From Tatumella sp. JGM91 (GTDB lineage: Bacteria; Pseudomonadota; Gammaproteobacteria; Enterobacterales; Enterobacteriaceae), in contig NZ_JAERJP010000003.1 in NCBI RefSeq assembly GCF_018257575.1, positions 140,499 through 204,498 of the forward strand: a stretch of 64,000 bases of DNA, read 5' to 3'. The notes below the pieces were generated by a model. The model was given only the letters and a program-made list of their open reading frames with translations. It searched no databases and was not told the origin of the DNA. The stretch's first letter is position 1, and each line of letters opens with the position of its first letter. Shown here in pieces: positions 42,317-54,126 of this stretch. A program made the translations under genes and the position numbers.

Positions 42317-43607
42317 TGTTATCCAGAACTTTCACATACGCTTCAGCACGTTGTTCCTGCATCCAGGTCTGTGCTTCTTCGGCGAATTTACGGTTAAACA
42401 GCATCCGGTAGGCGCGGTCTTTGTCCGCATCCTGAGTACGGTCTACCTTGCGGGTATCCAGCAACTGAATCAGATGCCAGCCAAAAGAAGAACGGACCGG
42501 TGCACTGAGCTGACCTTTTTTCAGGTTCATTACCGCATCGCGGAAGGCAGGATCGTAAATATTAGGTGATGCCCAGCCGAGGTCACCGCCCTGGTTCGCT
42601 GAACCGGGATCGTCAGAAAAGCGTTTCGCGGCATCGGCAAAACTGATTTTTCCGCTGTTGATCTCATCAGAAAGCTGCTGGATTTTTGCACGTGCCTGCT
42701 GATCACTCATGATCGGTGATACTTTGATCAGAATATGGCGGGCATGCACTTCGGTGACAGAAACATTTTGTGTTTCGCCACGCATGTCGTTCACTTTCAG
42801 AATATGGAAGCCGACACCGGAACGGATAGGACCGACGATATCGCCTTTGCGGGCGGTACTCAGCGCCTGGCTGAACAGATTTGGCAATTCTTCAATTTTA
42901 CCCCAGCCCATATTTCCGCCTTTCAGCGCCTGAGGATCGGCAGAGTAGGTGACCGCCATCTTACCGAAGTCAGCCCCTTTCTTCAGTTCACCGACCAGTT
43001 TTTTCGCCAGTGCTTCTTCATCGTCGACCTGTTGCTGAGTCGGATTTTCCGGCAGAGGCAGCAGGATCATGCTCAGATTAAGTTCAGTCCCCGGCACGTT
43101 CTGGTCAGCAATCTGTTTTGCCAGATTATCAACTTCCTGAGGAAGAATAGTGATACGGCTTCTGACCTCATTGTTGCGTACCGTAGAAATCAGCATTTCT
43201 TTACGGATCTGGCTGCGGTAGGTATTGTAATCAACACCGTCGTAGCTCAGTCGGCTGCGCAGCTGATCGAGGGTCATATGGTTCTGTGCCGCAATATTGC
43301 CGATAGCCTGGTCAAGCTCCTGATCGCTGATTTGAATACCGGCACGCTGTCCCATCTGGGAAATTATGCTGTCCATAATTTCCCGTTCAAGGATCTGATG
43401 ATGCAGTGTCTGATCATCGGGTAATTGCTGGCCGGCTTCTTTTGCCTGAGTTTTCACGGTACTCATCATATTGTCGATGTCGCTTTCTAAAACAACACCG
43501 TTATTTACTACAGCTGCGACTTTATCAATCATCTGTGGTGCCGCAATCGCAGTCGCAGTTGTTGCAGTCATTGCTGCACCCAGAATCAGCATTCTCCAGT
43601 TCTTCAT
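42309..43607 (-). CDS. surA: Periplasmic chaperone / peptidyl-prolyl isomerase SurA
   Basis: The protein has 432 residues (E. coli 428). A signal peptide ends at about AIA-AP (residue 23). SurA escorts outer membrane proteins, including LptD and porins, to the BAM complex. An N-terminal chaperone region is followed by two parvulin (PpiC) domains: the first around 175-275 ([24 protein letters not shown]), the second around 285-385 ([25 protein letters not shown]). It is encoded between lptD and pdxA. Confidence 0.98.
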   Translation of the reverse strand: MKNWRMLILGAAMTATTATAIAAPQMIDKVAAVVNNGVVLESDIDNMMSTVKTQAKEAGQQLPDDQTLHHQILEREIMDSIISQMGQRAGIQISDQELDQAIGNIAAQNHMTLDQLRSRLSYDGVDYNTYRSQIRKEMLISTVRNNEVRSRITILPQEVDNLAKQIADQNVPGTELNLSMILLPLPENPTQQQVDDEEALAKKLVGELKKGADFGKMAVTYSADPQALKGGNMGWGKIEELPNLFSQALSTARKGDIVGPIRSGVGFHILKVNDMRGETQNVSVTEVHARHILIKVSPIMSDQQARAKIQQLSDEINSGKISFADAAKRFSDDPGSANQGGDLGWASPNIYDPAFRDAVMNLKKGQLSAPVRSSFGWHLIQLLDTRKVDRTQDADKDRAYRMLFNRKFAEEAQTWMQEQRAEAYVKVLDNNG

Positions 43608-43662
43608 ACTTTATCCATCGTTGTTACCGCGTTGCGGAGTTTACCGGCCATACATTACAACA

Positions 43663-46023
43663 TCAAAACGCGGGCTGATAAGGGATAATTCCCTGATGCA
43701 GCATCTGGTCGGTTCCCAGGCCGTAGTTTGAACTCAGGCCACGGAATTCAATGTTGAATGAAATCTGGTTGTCATATTTACTTGTGTTATTTTCCCAGCC
43801 ATTGATTTTACGCTCATATCCGACACGGATCGCGTAGCAACAAGAACTGTACTGAAGACCTAACAGCTGTTCTGCCGGCTTTCTATTACGGGTATCGTAA
43901 TAGTATGCACCCACCACTGACCATGCATCGGCGATCGGCCAGCTTGCGGTGACTCCTGCCTGTGATATCCCGTTTTTATAAATCGGGTTAGTCAGCAGTG
44001 ATGCATTATCCAGCGCCTGTGCGACGTATTCCGGGCTGCTGTAGCGATAGTTCAGCTGTACCATACGGTCTGTATCACGGCGGTATTCCAGAACCGCATT
44101 TCCCTGGGAAATATTATCCAGTTTGGTGTCATATTGCAGACCCCCGCGGACACCCCAGCGGTCACTGATTTTCCAGTATGTATCTCCGGCCCACGTCAGA
44201 CTGCCACGGCTGTCGTTGTCATCAATTTGCGCAATTCCTGTACGTGCAGGGGTAAACGAATATATCTGACCCACAGAAACGTTAAAACGTTCAACCAGAT
44301 TGTTATCATAAATCCGTGAAGTCACCCCGGTCGCCACCTGGTTAGCAGATGAAATACGATCCAGACCACTGTAGGTGCGGTCACGGAACAGCCCGGTATA
44401 ATCCGTCTGCAGTAATGTGGAGTCGTAAGGATAAATATTGCTCTGATCACGATAAGGGGTGTACAGGTACTGTACCCGTGGTTCCAGTGTCTGGGTGTAA
44501 CCCGGCGACCAGTCCATATCACGGTCAAACACCATCTTCCCGTCCACTTTAAACTGTGGCAGGGTCCGGTTGACTGAATGTTTCAGATGGTACAGGTTAC
44601 TGTCATTATCATTGTAGTCATCGATATTGTCCTGCTGATAATGGGTTGCCAGTAATTTTGCTTCAGTGTTCAGGCTGGCCCAGCCATTGGACAGAGGCAG
44701 GTCGATGGTCGGTTCAATATGCAGCCGTGTCGCCCGTGGATAATTCGGGTTGGTATTGACGAAGCGGGCAAACTGACCATAGACATGAGTATCGAACGGA
44801 CCGATATCATTCTGGTAAAGGTTTACATCCAGCTGCGGCAGGGTCCGATAAATATTGCTGCTGCTGTGGGAAAAGGTCTGGAAATCTTTGGTCGACAGGG
44901 TGGCATCCCAGTTAGTATCCGCGTAACCGATACTGAATTTCTGGTCGGCATAGCCATCGGTCGAGCTGTAATATTTAGAATCCAGATCGTTAAAATAATA
45001 GCTGTCGCTGACTTTGGTATAATCAACATTAAAACGCCAGTGCTGATCATAAACACCGTCATGACGCCAGTAGAACAGCCAGCGTTTAGAGCTGGTACCG
45101 TCCGCTATACCGCGTGCCGATTTTTCATTATTGTACTGACGGTCCGAGGGCAGGTAGTCCAGTTCCATTAAACCGCTGCCTAACACCGACAGATAACGGA
45201 ATTCATTTTCCAGCTGCATCCCGCGTTTGCTCATATAGTGCGGGGTGATGGTGGCATCCATCTGCGGAGCAATATTCCAGTAATAAGGCAGCATAAATTC
45301 GAAGCCATTATTATTACCGTATTTTGCATTCGGGATCAGAAAGCCTGAACGACGCCGATCACCGATCGGCAGTTGTAAATAGGGGCTGTAAAAAATCGGC
45401 ACCGGGCCGACTTTAAACCGGGCATTCCAGATTTCAGCAACCTGTTCCTGACGGTCTTCGATAATTTCAGATCCTGCCACACTCCAGCTGTTGTCGCCGG
45501 GCAGACAGGAGGTAAAGTTACCATTTTCCAGAATCGTATAACGGTTATTACCGCGCAGTTTCATCTGCTCAGCACTGCCGCGCCCCTGGCGGCCGACCAT
45601 CTGATAATCACCGTCCCAGACGTTGGTATCTTTGGTATTCAGATCAGACCAGGCTTTAGGCCCCTTAAGAATTACCTGATTATCATCATAATGCACATTT
45701 CCCAATGCATCGACGGTGCGTGTCGGTATACTCTGCCCGGGCTGCTGACGCTGGTGAAGTTGTATTTCATCAGCCTGAAGTTGTCCGTTACCTTGATTTA
45801 CGCTGACCTTCCCGGAAAAAACAGAATCGTTCGGGTAGGTCCCTTTGGCGGAATCAGAATGAATAGTAACAGGCTGCTGATTTGGCGTACCGGTAGTTAA
45901 TGGACGATTATAAGAAGGTACGCCCAGCATACACTGTGACATCAGGTCATCTGCAAAGGTATGCTGGCTGTAGAGCGCTGCACCAATCATCGTGGCCAGC
46001 AGGGTTGGTAATCTTTTGTTCAT
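43663..46023 (-). CDS. lptD: LPS-assembly outer membrane protein LptD
   Basis: The protein has 786 residues from the ATG at 46023 (E. coli 784). With LptE it inserts lipopolysaccharide into the outer leaflet. A signal peptide ends at about FA-DD (residue 25). The N-terminal OstA/LptA-like jellyroll is at about 45-200 ([22 protein letters not shown]), followed by a 26-strand barrel. All four disulfide cysteines are seen: SQCMLG, TSCLPG and the CC pair in YSSCCYAI. An earlier in-frame ATG at 46059 precedes the signal peptide and is rejected. It is divergent from djlA. Confidence 0.98.
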   Translation of the reverse strand: MNKRLPTLLATMIGAALYSQHTFADDLMSQCMLGVPSYNRPLTTGTPNQQPVTIHSDSAKGTYPNDSVFSGKVSVNQGNGQLQADEIQLHQRQQPGQSIPTRTVDALGNVHYDDNQVILKGPKAWSDLNTKDTNVWDGDYQMVGRQGRGSAEQMKLRGNNRYTILENGNFTSCLPGDNSWSVAGSEIIEDRQEQVAEIWNARFKVGPVPIFYSPYLQLPIGDRRRSGFLIPNAKYGNNNGFEFMLPYYWNIAPQMDATITPHYMSKRGMQLENEFRYLSVLGSGLMELDYLPSDRQYNNEKSARGIADGTSSKRWLFYWRHDGVYDQHWRFNVDYTKVSDSYYFNDLDSKYYSSTDGYADQKFSIGYADTNWDATLSTKDFQTFSHSSSNIYRTLPQLDVNLYQNDIGPFDTHVYGQFARFVNTNPNYPRATRLHIEPTIDLPLSNGWASLNTEAKLLATHYQQDNIDDYNDNDSNLYHLKHSVNRTLPQFKVDGKMVFDRDMDWSPGYTQTLEPRVQYLYTPYRDQSNIYPYDSTLLQTDYTGLFRDRTYSGLDRISSANQVATGVTSRIYDNNLVERFNVSVGQIYSFTPARTGIAQIDDNDSRGSLTWAGDTYWKISDRWGVRGGLQYDTKLDNISQGNAVLEYRRDTDRMVQLNYRYSSPEYVAQALDNASLLTNPIYKNGISQAGVTASWPIADAWSVVGAYYYDTRNRKPAEQLLGLQYSSCCYAIRVGYERKINGWENNTSKYDNQISFNIEFRGLSSNYGLGTDQMLHQGIIPYQPAF

Positions 46024-46202
46024 ACGTAGTATCAAGGATTCCGTTAAAACTGGCATCATGCCGACAATCAGACGGGGACTAACTTACCGCATAATAGCAC
46101 TGGTGTTAATCCTGATCTCTTCTGTTTGCCGATAGGCGGTTAACCAAATGACAGGTATGATAATGGAAATTTCGGCCTTAAGCATGGCGAATTGAGGAGT
46201 TT

Positions 46203-47015
46203 ATGCGCTATTGGGGTAAAGTAATTGGATTAATTATCGGGATTTTTTCCGGTGCAGGTTTCTGGGGAATTATCCTCGGGGTGATGATCGGCCATGCATT
46301 CGATAAAGTCCGGATGAGTAAAGGCCGTGGCTATTTTTCTGATAACCAGTCACGACAGAACCTGTTTTTTCGCACAACCTTTCAGGTCATGGGGCATCTG
46401 ACTAAGTCGAAAGGCAGGGTGACCGAGGCCGATATTCAGGTGGCATCGGCATTTATGGACCGTCTGCAACTGCATGGCGATTCAAGACGTTCGGCACAGC
46501 AAGCCTTCCGCGAAGGTAAAGACAGCCAGTATCCGTTGCGGGAGAAATTACGCGAATTCCGCAGTGCCTGTTTTGGCCGGTTTGATTTAATCAGGATGTT
46601 TCTGGAAATCCAGGTGCAGGCAGCGTTTGCCGACGGAGTATTGCATCCCAGTGAACGGCAGGTCCTGTATGTGATAGCTGAAGAACTGGGCATTTCCCGG
46701 CCGCAGTTTGATCAGTTTTTACGGATGATGACCGGCGGCGAACAGTTTAGCGGTGGTGGATACTCTTATCAGGGCGGATATCAGCAGGCTCAGCGCGGGC
46801 CGACCCTGGACGATGCCTGTAGTGTGCTGGGCGTTAATCCCGATGACGACAGCACCACCATAAAACGTGCCTATCGTAAACTGATGTCTGAACATCACCC
46901 CGATAAGCTGGTAGCGAAAGGTCTGCCGCCGGAAATGATGGAAATGGCAAAACAGAAAACGCAAAAAATCCAGTCAGCCTATGACCTTATCCGCAAAGAG
47001 AAAGGCTTTAAATAA
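46203..47015 (+). CDS. djlA: Membrane-anchored co-chaperone DjlA
   Basis: The protein has 270 residues (E. coli 271). A single N-terminal membrane helix (about 7-29, glycine-rich) is followed by a TerB-like helical domain (about 55-185). A Gln/Gly-rich linker leads to a C-terminal J domain (about 205-270) with HPD in SEHHPDKLV. It acts with DnaK and influences the Rcs envelope stress pathway. The start follows GAGGAG. Confidence 0.97.
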   Translation: MRYWGKVIGLIIGIFSGAGFWGIILGVMIGHAFDKVRMSKGRGYFSDNQSRQNLFFRTTFQVMGHLTKSKGRVTEADIQVASAFMDRLQLHGDSRRSAQQAFREGKDSQYPLREKLREFRSACFGRFDLIRMFLEIQVQAAFADGVLHPSERQVLYVIAEELGISRPQFDQFLRMMTGGEQFSGGGYSYQGGYQQAQRGPTLDDACSVLGVNPDDDSTTIKRAYRKLMSEHHPDKLVAKGLPPEMMEMAKQKTQKIQSAYDLIRKEKGFK

Positions 47016-47023
47016 CCACAATG

Positions 47024-47058
47024 ACGGGCATTACCGGATCACCGGACATGCCCGTTTT
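47024..47058. terminator. Terminator between convergent djlA and rluA
   Basis: ACGGGCAT (47024-47031) pairs with ATGCCCGT (47048-47055); an inner CCGG-ATCA-CCGG extends the stem. TTTT follows on the plus strand. Confidence 0.8.
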
Positions 47059-47072
47059 GCCGGTTATTCGTT

Positions 47073-47726
47073 TCAGAAATCCGCCGGCTGACGAAATGTC
47101 ATCGGGGTTCCGTAAGCCGGATGTGTGATGGTCAGAGACTCCGCATGCAGTAACAAACGGCTGGCCAGCGCTTTTGCCTGCGGATGGGCATAAAAGCCAT
47201 CCCCCAGTATCGGATGTCCCAGTGCCAGCATATGCACCCGAAGCTGATGCGAGCGCCCGGTTATTGGTTTTAACTCGACCCGGCAACTGACGGCATCACA
47301 ATACTCCATTACCCGCCATTCTGTCCGGGCCGCTTTACCCGTTTCAAAGCAGACTTTTTGCCTGGGCCGGTTAGGCCAGTCACAGATCAATGGCAGGTCG
47401 ACCAGCCCCTTTTCTGTCGCCGGATGTCCCCAGATACGGGCAATATAGGTTTTCTGTGGTTCCCGTTCCCGAAACTGTCGTTTCAGCTCTCGCTCTGCTG
47501 CTTTGGTTAAGGCCACGACGATAACGCCGCTGGTGGCCATATCCAGCCGGTGAACTGACTGTGCGTCCGGATAATCACGCTGTATTCTCAGCATGACACT
47601 GTCATGATGCTCAGGTAAGCGGCCGGGCACTGACAACAGGCCGCTGGGTTTATTGACCACGATAATATGGCTGTCCTGGTACAGAATATGCAGCCAGGGC
47701 TCAAGAGGGGGATTATAAGGTTCCAT
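47073..47726 (-). CDS. rluA: Dual-specificity 23S rRNA (746) and tRNA (32) pseudouridine synthase
   Basis: The protein has 217 residues (E. coli 219). It converts U746 of 23S rRNA and U32 of several tRNAs to pseudouridine. The catalytic Asp is D62 in VHRLDMATSG; LLSVPGR and KPITGRSHQLRVHMLALGHPILGD are the other family motifs. It lies 47 bp downstream of rapA. Confidence 0.97.
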   Translation of the reverse strand: MEPYNPPLEPWLHILYQDSHIIVVNKPSGLLSVPGRLPEHHDSVMLRIQRDYPDAQSVHRLDMATSGVIVVALTKAAERELKRQFREREPQKTYIARIWGHPATEKGLVDLPLICDWPNRPRQKVCFETGKAARTEWRVMEYCDAVSCRVELKPITGRSHQLRVHMLALGHPILGDGFYAHPQAKALASRLLLHAESLTITHPAYGTPMTFRQPADF

Positions 47727-47773
47727 AAGCTATCCATCGGGAGACCCGCAGGCCTCCCGTTACCGGTGACAGA

Positions 47774-50680
47774 TTACTGATGTGTGACCACGATCAGTCG
47801 TAATGCATCCAGCCGCCAGTTTGCTTCAGCAAGGTTGTCCATCACCTCCTGACGATTTGTTTCCACAGCCTCGACTTCGTCATCGCGAATGTTCGGGTTA
47901 ACCGCCTGCAGTGCCCGCAGTCGCGCCAGTTCGGCGCTCAGCGTCTCATCTGCCTGGCGGCGAGCCTGTTCAATGATCTCTCTGGCATCGCTGGCAACCA
48001 TTTCTTCACCGCGGGTCAGAATCTGATACACATCCTGCTGAACCGCGTTCACCAGTTTGCTGCCCGTATGACGGTTAACCGCAGTTAACTGACGGTTAAA
48101 GCTTTCAAATTCTACTTTAGCCGCCAGGTTATTACCGGCTTTATCCAACAGTAAACGGACAGGTGTCGGTGGCAGGAAGCGGGTCAGTTGCAGGTGTTTC
48201 GGTGCCTGGGCTTCAACCACATACATCAGCTCTACCAGCAGGGTACCGACCGGTAATGCTTTATTCTTCAGTAAAGAAATAGCACTACTGCCCGTATCCC
48301 CTGACAGGATCAGGTCCAGTCCGTTGCGGATCAGCGGATGTTCCCAGGTAATAAACTGGGTATCTTCGCGGGACAACGCCTGTTCGCGGTTAAAAGTGAT
48401 GGTACAACCTTCTTCCGGCAGTCCCGGGAAATCCGGCACCAGCATATGATCCGACGGGGTAAGGACAATCAGGTTATCGCTGCGGTCGTCCTGGTTGATC
48501 CCGACAATATCAAACAGGTTCAGGGCAAAATTCACCAGCCCGGTATCATTGTCCTGTGCGGCAATCGCATCGGCCAGCTCTGTCGCTTGTTCACCGCCAT
48601 TAGAGTTCAGTTCCAGCAGGCGATCACGGCCTTGTTCCAGCTGTGATTTCAGGGCATCGTGCTGCTGGCGGCTGTCGGCAATAAATTCGTCCAGTCCGGC
48701 AGTATCTTCCGGAGAAGCCAGATACTTGAGTAATTGCGGATGAACGCGGTCATACACGGTACGGCCGGTAGGGCAGGTGTGTTCAAATGCATCCAGACCT
48801 TCGTGGAACCAGCGTAATAATACGGCCTGGGCAGTATTTTCCAGCCATGGCACCAGAATCTGAATATCATGCTGCTGACCAATGCGATCAAGGCGACCAA
48901 TACGTTGTTCCAGCAGGTCGGGGTTGAAAGGTAAATCAAACATCACCAGACGGCTGGCGAACTGGAAGTTACGGCCTTCGGATCCAATCTCTGAACACAG
49001 CAGTACCTGAGCCCCTTCTTCCTGAGAAGCGAAAAATGCCGAGGCTTTGTCCCGCTCAATAATCGACAGACCTTCATGGAAGACCGCTGCACGGATACCT
49101 TCACGCTCACGCAGGAACTGTTCCAGCTGTAAGGCGGTCGCCGCTTTGGCGCAGATCACCAGGACTTTTTCTTTACGATTTTCCAGCAGGTAGTTGGTCA
49201 GCCATTCGACACGCGGGTCAAAGGCCCACCAGGTACCACTGTCTCCTTCAAATTCCTGATAAATCTGCTCAGGGTAGAGCATATCCCGGGCCCGATCTTC
49301 TGCACTCTTACGGGCTCCCATAATGCCGGAAACCTTGATGGCCGTCTGGTACTGGGAAGGCAGTGGCAGACGGAATTGCTGTAACTGGCGGGACGGAAAG
49401 CCTTTGACGCCCTGACGGGTATTACGAAACAGAACGCGGCTGGTACCATGACGATCCATCAGGAGGGAGACCAGTTTGTTACGCGCATCCAGACGTTGTT
49501 CATCCTGACCGTTAGCCTGTTCTATCAGCGGGCCGATATCCTGATCGCTGATCAGGTCGTTAATCATGGTCATTTCTGCGGGGCTGATCGGGTTGTCGGC
49601 CAGCAAAGAGGTAACGGCATCGGCCACCGGCTGATACTTCTGCTGCTCTTCAACAAACAGATCGTAGTCATGGAAGCGGTCCGGGTCGAGCAGACGCAGG
49701 CGGGCAAAATGGCTTTCCATACCCAGCTGTTCAGGAGTCGCCGTCAGCAGTAATACTCCGGGGATATTCTCTGCCAGCTTTTCGACCACCAGATATTCCC
49801 GGCCGGCTTTGCCGTTATTCCAGGATAAGTGATGAGCTTCATCCACCACCATCAGGTCCCATTCGGCCTCGGCCATGGCTTCCAGGCGCTGTTTATTCTT
49901 GCAGGCAAACTCCAGTGAACAGATCACCAGCTGCTCTGTATAGAACGGGTTACTGGTATCAAACTGGGCTTCGTTATAACGTTCATCGTCAAACAGGGCG
50001 AAACGCAGGTTAAAGCGGCGTAGCATCTCGACCAGCCACTGGTGCTGTAAGGTTTCCGGGACAATGATTAATACCCGTTCTGCGCGGCCGGCCAGCAGCT
50101 GCTGCTGAATAATCATCCCGGCTTCGATGGTCTTACCGAGCCCGACTTCATCGGCCAGCAATACGCGGGGGGCGTGGCGGCGGCCAACATCATGGGCAAT
50201 ATGTAACTGATGGGGGATCAGGTTGGTCCGCATCCCGCGCAGGCCACTGACCGGCAGGCGGTACTGAGCACTCTGATATTTACGGGCGCGGAAACGCAGA
50301 GCAAAACGATCCATACGATCAAGCTGCCCGGCAAATAATCTGTCCTGAGGTTTACTGAATACCAGTTTACTGTCGAGCATCACTTCCCGCAGGCTGACAT
50401 CGGTTTCCTGAGTGTCGGTCCGGACACCGGTATAGGTCATTATTCCGTCGTTATCCCGGACATTTTCTACGGTAAGCTGCCAGCCTTCATGGCTGGTGAT
50501 CGTATCACCCGGGTTAAAAATAACGCGGGTAATGGGAGAATCATTGCGGGCATAAAGTCTGTTTTCGCCAGTTGCCGGAAAAAGTAAAGTGACCATACGT
50601 GCATCGATAGCGACGACCGTCCCCAGTCCAAGTTCACTTTCTGTATCACTAATCCAGCGCTGACCAAGTGTAAAAGGCAT
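47774..50680 (-). CDS. rapA: RNA polymerase-associated ATPase RapA
   Basis: The protein has 968 residues, as in E. coli. It is a SWI2/SNF2 family ATPase that recycles RNA polymerase after transcription. Two N-terminal Tudor-like domains precede the helicase core: Walker A in [15 protein letters not shown] (about 170-185), Walker [11 protein letters not shown] (about 280), and the motif VI-like [10 protein letters not shown] in the C-terminal lobe. It is encoded between polB and rluA as in E. coli. Confidence 0.98.
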   Translation of the reverse strand: MPFTLGQRWISDTESELGLGTVVAIDARMVTLLFPATGENRLYARNDSPITRVIFNPGDTITSHEGWQLTVENVRDNDGIMTYTGVRTDTQETDVSLREVMLDSKLVFSKPQDRLFAGQLDRMDRFALRFRARKYQSAQYRLPVSGLRGMRTNLIPHQLHIAHDVGRRHAPRVLLADEVGLGKTIEAGMIIQQQLLAGRAERVLIIVPETLQHQWLVEMLRRFNLRFALFDDERYNEAQFDTSNPFYTEQLVICSLEFACKNKQRLEAMAEAEWDLMVVDEAHHLSWNNGKAGREYLVVEKLAENIPGVLLLTATPEQLGMESHFARLRLLDPDRFHDYDLFVEEQQKYQPVADAVTSLLADNPISPAEMTMINDLISDQDIGPLIEQANGQDEQRLDARNKLVSLLMDRHGTSRVLFRNTRQGVKGFPSRQLQQFRLPLPSQYQTAIKVSGIMGARKSAEDRARDMLYPEQIYQEFEGDSGTWWAFDPRVEWLTNYLLENRKEKVLVICAKAATALQLEQFLREREGIRAAVFHEGLSIIERDKASAFFASQEEGAQVLLCSEIGSEGRNFQFASRLVMFDLPFNPDLLEQRIGRLDRIGQQHDIQILVPWLENTAQAVLLRWFHEGLDAFEHTCPTGRTVYDRVHPQLLKYLASPEDTAGLDEFIADSRQQHDALKSQLEQGRDRLLELNSNGGEQATELADAIAAQDNDTGLVNFALNLFDIVGINQDDRSDNLIVLTPSDHMLVPDFPGLPEEGCTITFNREQALSREDTQFITWEHPLIRNGLDLILSGDTGSSAISLLKNKALPVGTLLVELMYVVEAQAPKHLQLTRFLPPTPVRLLLDKAGNNLAAKVEFESFNRQLTAVNRHTGSKLVNAVQQDVYQILTRGEEMVASDAREIIEQARRQADETLSAELARLRALQAVNPNIRDDEVEAVETNRQEVMDNLAEANWRLDALRLIVVTHQ

Positions 50681-50834
50681 AAATAATTAGCTCGATTCTC
50701 TTAACATGTAAAAAGATATTCATGCTCTGCAGGCAATAGCATGGAGACCAGACAAGAGGTCTGGTAAATAAATGCAGAGCAATGAAATTCAGGGAGGGCG
50801 CTATGGTACTGGAAGGTGAGCCATTCGTCACCTA

Positions 50835-53195
50835 TCAAAACAGCCCCAGTTGCCCGGTAATCAGTGTGGCGAAATTTCCACCGACGAAACCGAGTATCCC
50901 GTCAGCAACAGGTTCCAGCTGACGGCTCAGGTAATGATCATAGTCCGGAGGAGCGGTGAGTGCATTTAAAGGCTGCGGGCCACGGGTGGTCATCACATAG
51001 CGGATGGTGCCGCCTTGTTGATAGCGTAATGTCTGTCCTGCGAGACGGTGCTGCTGGTCAGCCAGCATAGCAGCCCGCGCATGAGGCGGAATATTTTTCT
51101 GGTACTCACTGAGCGGACGCCGCAGTCGTTTTGTATAAATTAACTGTTCATCCAGTTCACCGGCCATCAGCTGCTCCACCGTATCCCGGACATATTGCTG
51201 CCATGCCTGGCGGCGAAAAATAAGATCATACAGTTTTTGCTGGAACTCTCTGGCCAGCGGGGTCCAGTCTGTGCGGACGTTCTCCAGTCCTTTAAAAATA
51301 ATCTGGTCTTTACCGTGGTTATTCACCCGGCCGGCATAGCGTTTTTTGCTGCCCTGTTCGGCACCACGGATGGTAGGCATTAAAAAACGGCAGTAATGAT
51401 TTTCATATTCCAGTTCCAGGGCGCTGGTCAGCATAAACCGGTCCGCCAGCTGTTTTCGCCACCAGTGGTTGACATTGTCTGCCAGTTGTCTGCCTGTCTC
51501 TTCGGCCTGTTGCTCACTGTGGGCCGTTTTCAGCCAGACAAAGATCGAGTCCGTATCACCATAGATTACCTCGTATCCCTGACGTTCAATAAAGTCGCGG
51601 GTCTGTTGCATAATTTCATGTCCGCGCAGGGTAATGGAAGACGCCAGTCGCGGATCAAAAAACCGGCAGGCGGGGGTACCAAGCACACCATAGAATGCGT
51701 TCATAATTATCTTTAATGCCTGAGACAAGGGCTGGTTAGCTTGCTGTTTAGCGTTATCCCTGTTTCGCCAAATCTGGTCAATGATTTCCGGCAGGCAGTG
51801 GACTGTTCTGGAAAAACGCGCACCGAGAAAACCGGCGACCGAGCTCTCTTCTGCCGGATGGGCCAGCCCCTCAGCCAGCCCGATGGGGTCAATCAGGAAA
51901 GTTTTGATTATTGACGGGTACAGACTTTTATAATCCAGCACCAGTACCGAATCATATAAACCCGGCCGCGAGTCCATGACGTAACCACCGGGGCTGGCGG
52001 ACGGAGCGATTTCGCCGGTATTTGGCGCGACAAACCCGGCACGGTGCATACGCGGGATATACAAATGACTGAAAGAGGCCACCGAACCGCCGTGACGATC
52101 GGCCTGTAATCCATTGACACTGCTTCTTTCCAGCAGGAATGGCATCAGCTGTGTCTGTTCAAAAATCCGTGTTACCAGTTGACAATCCCGCAGGTTATAA
52201 CGGGCCAGTGCCGGTTTGTCGGTGGCAAAATTATGCGTGATTTCGGCCATCCGGTTGTCCGGGTCCCCGATCAGCTTGCTTTCACCCAGCAGTTCACGGG
52301 CGACATTTTCCAGACTGAAGGAGGAAAAATTACGAAAGGTTGAACGCAGCGCCTCAATGCCGTCAATAATCAGCCGGCCTGCCGCCATTGCCTGAAATGT
52401 ACCCGGTTTGAATCCGTTCTCACGCCACTCCAGCAGGCTGTTACCGCGACCAAAGCGCAGCGGGATACGGTACCGTTCGGCATGTTTTTGCAGGATCTGC
52501 AGATCAAACTGTACCAGGTTCCAGCCGATGATAACATCCGGGTCATAGCGGGTAATCCACTGGTTAAGCATCTCCAGCAATTCCTGATGGCTGGCGGCAT
52601 AGTCGAGACGGAAATCTGTCGGCGGATCGCCATCCGTTGCAGGGCCCAGCATCATCACCTGTTGCTGGCCACAGCCTTCAATACCGATACAGTAAAGTTC
52701 GCCCTGTGCGCTGGTTTCTATATCCAGTGACATCCATTTCAGGGCGGGCCGGTAATCCGGATGTGGCTTCAGGCGGGCATCAGTGATAACGGCCCCTTGC
52801 TGCTGGCCACTGAACCAGACCGGTGCGTTGATAAAACGTTCCATCAGGAAACGTTCCGCAGGCCGGATATCGGCTTCATACACGCGGATCCCATGTTCGC
52901 GAAACCGTTTTTCCAGCCGCTGAAGCTGACGGTATTGGTGGCAATACAGACCGGACAGGGGCTGGTGGCTGAAATCACGAAGCTGCAGAGGCGTCAGACG
53001 GACATTGTTTTCTCCGCGTAACAGGTTAGCTGCCTGTGCGGCTGCCGACTGCGGGATAAAGGCAACCGCCTGTTGAGGGGGGACCCGCAACTGTACCGGC
53101 CCGTTATCCGTAGCCAGCCAGAAGGTAAGTTCAATCCCGTGCGGGGTATCCCGCCAGTGACGGGTCAGTAAAAAACCGGGTTGCGGACTATTCAC
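50835..53195 (-). CDS. polB: DNA polymerase II (family B)
   Basis: The protein has 786 residues from the GTG at 53195 (E. coli 783, also GTG start), preceded by GGAG; the homology begins at GFLLTRHWRDTPHG, so longer in-frame starts up to 53297 are rejected. The 3'-5' exonuclease motif is SLDIETSAQGELYCIG (about 160-175); polymerase motifs are DYKSLYPSII and YGDTDSIFVWL. The C-terminus GQLGLF is the beta-clamp binding motif. In E. coli it is SOS-induced and acts in replication restart and bypass. I find no consensus LexA box upstream. araBAD is absent from the yabI side. Confidence 0.97.
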   Translation of the reverse strand: MNSPQPGFLLTRHWRDTPHGIELTFWLATDNGPVQLRVPPQQAVAFIPQSAAAQAANLLRGENNVRLTPLQLRDFSHQPLSGLYCHQYRQLQRLEKRFREHGIRVYEADIRPAERFLMERFINAPVWFSGQQQGAVITDARLKPHPDYRPALKWMSLDIETSAQGELYCIGIEGCGQQQVMMLGPATDGDPPTDFRLDYAASHQELLEMLNQWITRYDPDVIIGWNLVQFDLQILQKHAERYRIPLRFGRGNSLLEWRENGFKPGTFQAMAAGRLIIDGIEALRSTFRNFSSFSLENVARELLGESKLIGDPDNRMAEITHNFATDKPALARYNLRDCQLVTRIFEQTQLMPFLLERSSVNGLQADRHGGSVASFSHLYIPRMHRAGFVAPNTGEIAPSASPGGYVMDSRPGLYDSVLVLDYKSLYPSIIKTFLIDPIGLAEGLAHPAEESSVAGFLGARFSRTVHCLPEIIDQIWRNRDNAKQQANQPLSQALKIIMNAFYGVLGTPACRFFDPRLASSITLRGHEIMQQTRDFIERQGYEVIYGDTDSIFVWLKTAHSEQQAEETGRQLADNVNHWWRKQLADRFMLTSALELEYENHYCRFLMPTIRGAEQGSKKRYAGRVNNHGKDQIIFKGLENVRTDWTPLAREFQQKLYDLIFRRQAWQQYVRDTVEQLMAGELDEQLIYTKRLRRPLSEYQKNIPPHARAAMLADQQHRLAGQTLRYQQGGTIRYVMTTRGPQPLNALTAPPDYDHYLSRQLEPVADGILGFVGGNFATLITGQLGLF

Positions 53196-53290
53196 AGGAT
53201 CTCCGGGGAACTGGGGGATAAGAGTATAACACAGCCGCGGCGCAGCCCCTGCAGGTATCAGGGGCGGCCCCGGCCTTTGTGTTGTATTTA

Positions 53291-53320
53291 AGGACACAGA
53301 CTGCTTGACGTCTGTGTCCT
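53291..53320. repeat. Perfect 11-bp inverted repeat between polB and yabI
   Basis: AGGACACAGAC and GTCTGTGTCCT surround an 8-nt centre. It lies 42 bp upstream of the yabI start with no T-run after it, so it is more like an operator or leader hairpin than a terminator. Confidence 0.6.
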
Positions 53321-53361
53321 CGCTCCGGACAATCCAGGCTCAGTTAACTTGAGGAATTTTT

Positions 53362-54126
53362 ATGGAAGCCTGGATCCAACACCTCATTACTCAGTCACCG
53401 GATTGGGCGTTGTTTGCGGTAGCGGTAGTGACGTTCTTTGAATCGCTGGCATTAGTCGGGCTGGTCCTGCCGGGTACCGTATTAATGGCCAGCCTTGGTG
53501 CGCTGATTGGCAGCGGAAATCTCGGGCTGTATCCGGCATGGGGGGCCGGTCTGGCGGGGTGCCTGCTGGGAGACTGGCTGTCATTTTATATTGGCTGGCG
53601 TTTTCAGGGGCCATTACATCGCTGGAAATATTTACAGAAGCATCGCAGTCTGCTGGATAAAACCGAGCATGCCCTGAATGAACACAGTGTCGCGACTATT
53701 CTGATTGGTCGTTTTGTCGGGCCGACACGGCCGCTGATCCCGTTACTTGCCGGAATGCTGGAGTTACCGGTGAAAAAGTTTCTGCCGCCGAATATTATCG
53801 GATGTCTGCTCTGGCCGCCAGTGTATCTGCTGCCAGGAATACTGGCCGGCGTGGTGATTGATGCGCCGCATAATGCGCAAAACAGTCTGTTTAAATGGTT
53901 ACTGCTGGCGGAAGTGATAGCCCTGTGGCTGGCGGCCTGGACCGGCTGGCGCTGGCTGAAAGGCAGCAGAAAACAGGACTGGGCAAGTCGTCTGCTGCCC
54001 GCCCGCCGTTTGCGCTGGGTTGCTCCGCTGCTGATTATTCTGGCGCTAGCCGGACTGGCCGGGCTGCAATTCGACCCGATGATGCCTCATTTCCGTCAGT
54101 TACTGTGGCGGGTGTTTATTGACTGA
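53362..54126 (+). CDS. yabI: DedA family inner membrane protein YabI
   Basis: The protein has 254 residues, as in E. coli YabI. It has several membrane helices and the DedA/SNARE-associated motifs [26 protein letters not shown] and [19 protein letters not shown]. DedA proteins are thought to be lipid-translocating transporters needed for envelope integrity; the role of YabI in particular is unclear. The 3' end overlaps thiQ (opposite strand) by 11 bp with no terminator. In E. coli araC-araBAD lies between this gene and polB. Confidence 0.95.
   Translation: MEAWIQHLITQSPDWALFAVAVVTFFESLALVGLVLPGTVLMASLGALIGSGNLGLYPAWGAGLAGCLLGDWLSFYIGWRFQGPLHRWKYLQKHRSLLDKTEHALNEHSVATILIGRFVGPTRPLIPLLAGMLELPVKKFLPPNIIGCLLWPPVYLLPGILAGVVIDAPHNAQNSLFKWLLLAEVIALWLAAWTGWRWLKGSRKQDWASRLLPARRLRWVAPLLIILALAGLAGLQFDPMMPHFRQLLWRVFID

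Noticed and set aside
44719-45171. 150-codon plus-strand frame inside lptD
   Set aside because: It is antisense to a well-conserved coding region, with no Shine-Dalgarno or recognisable family.
53196-53297. Longer N-terminus for PolB starting at 53297
   Set aside because: The extra residues have no counterpart in PolB, whereas the GTG at 53195 has a Shine-Dalgarno and matches the E. coli start.
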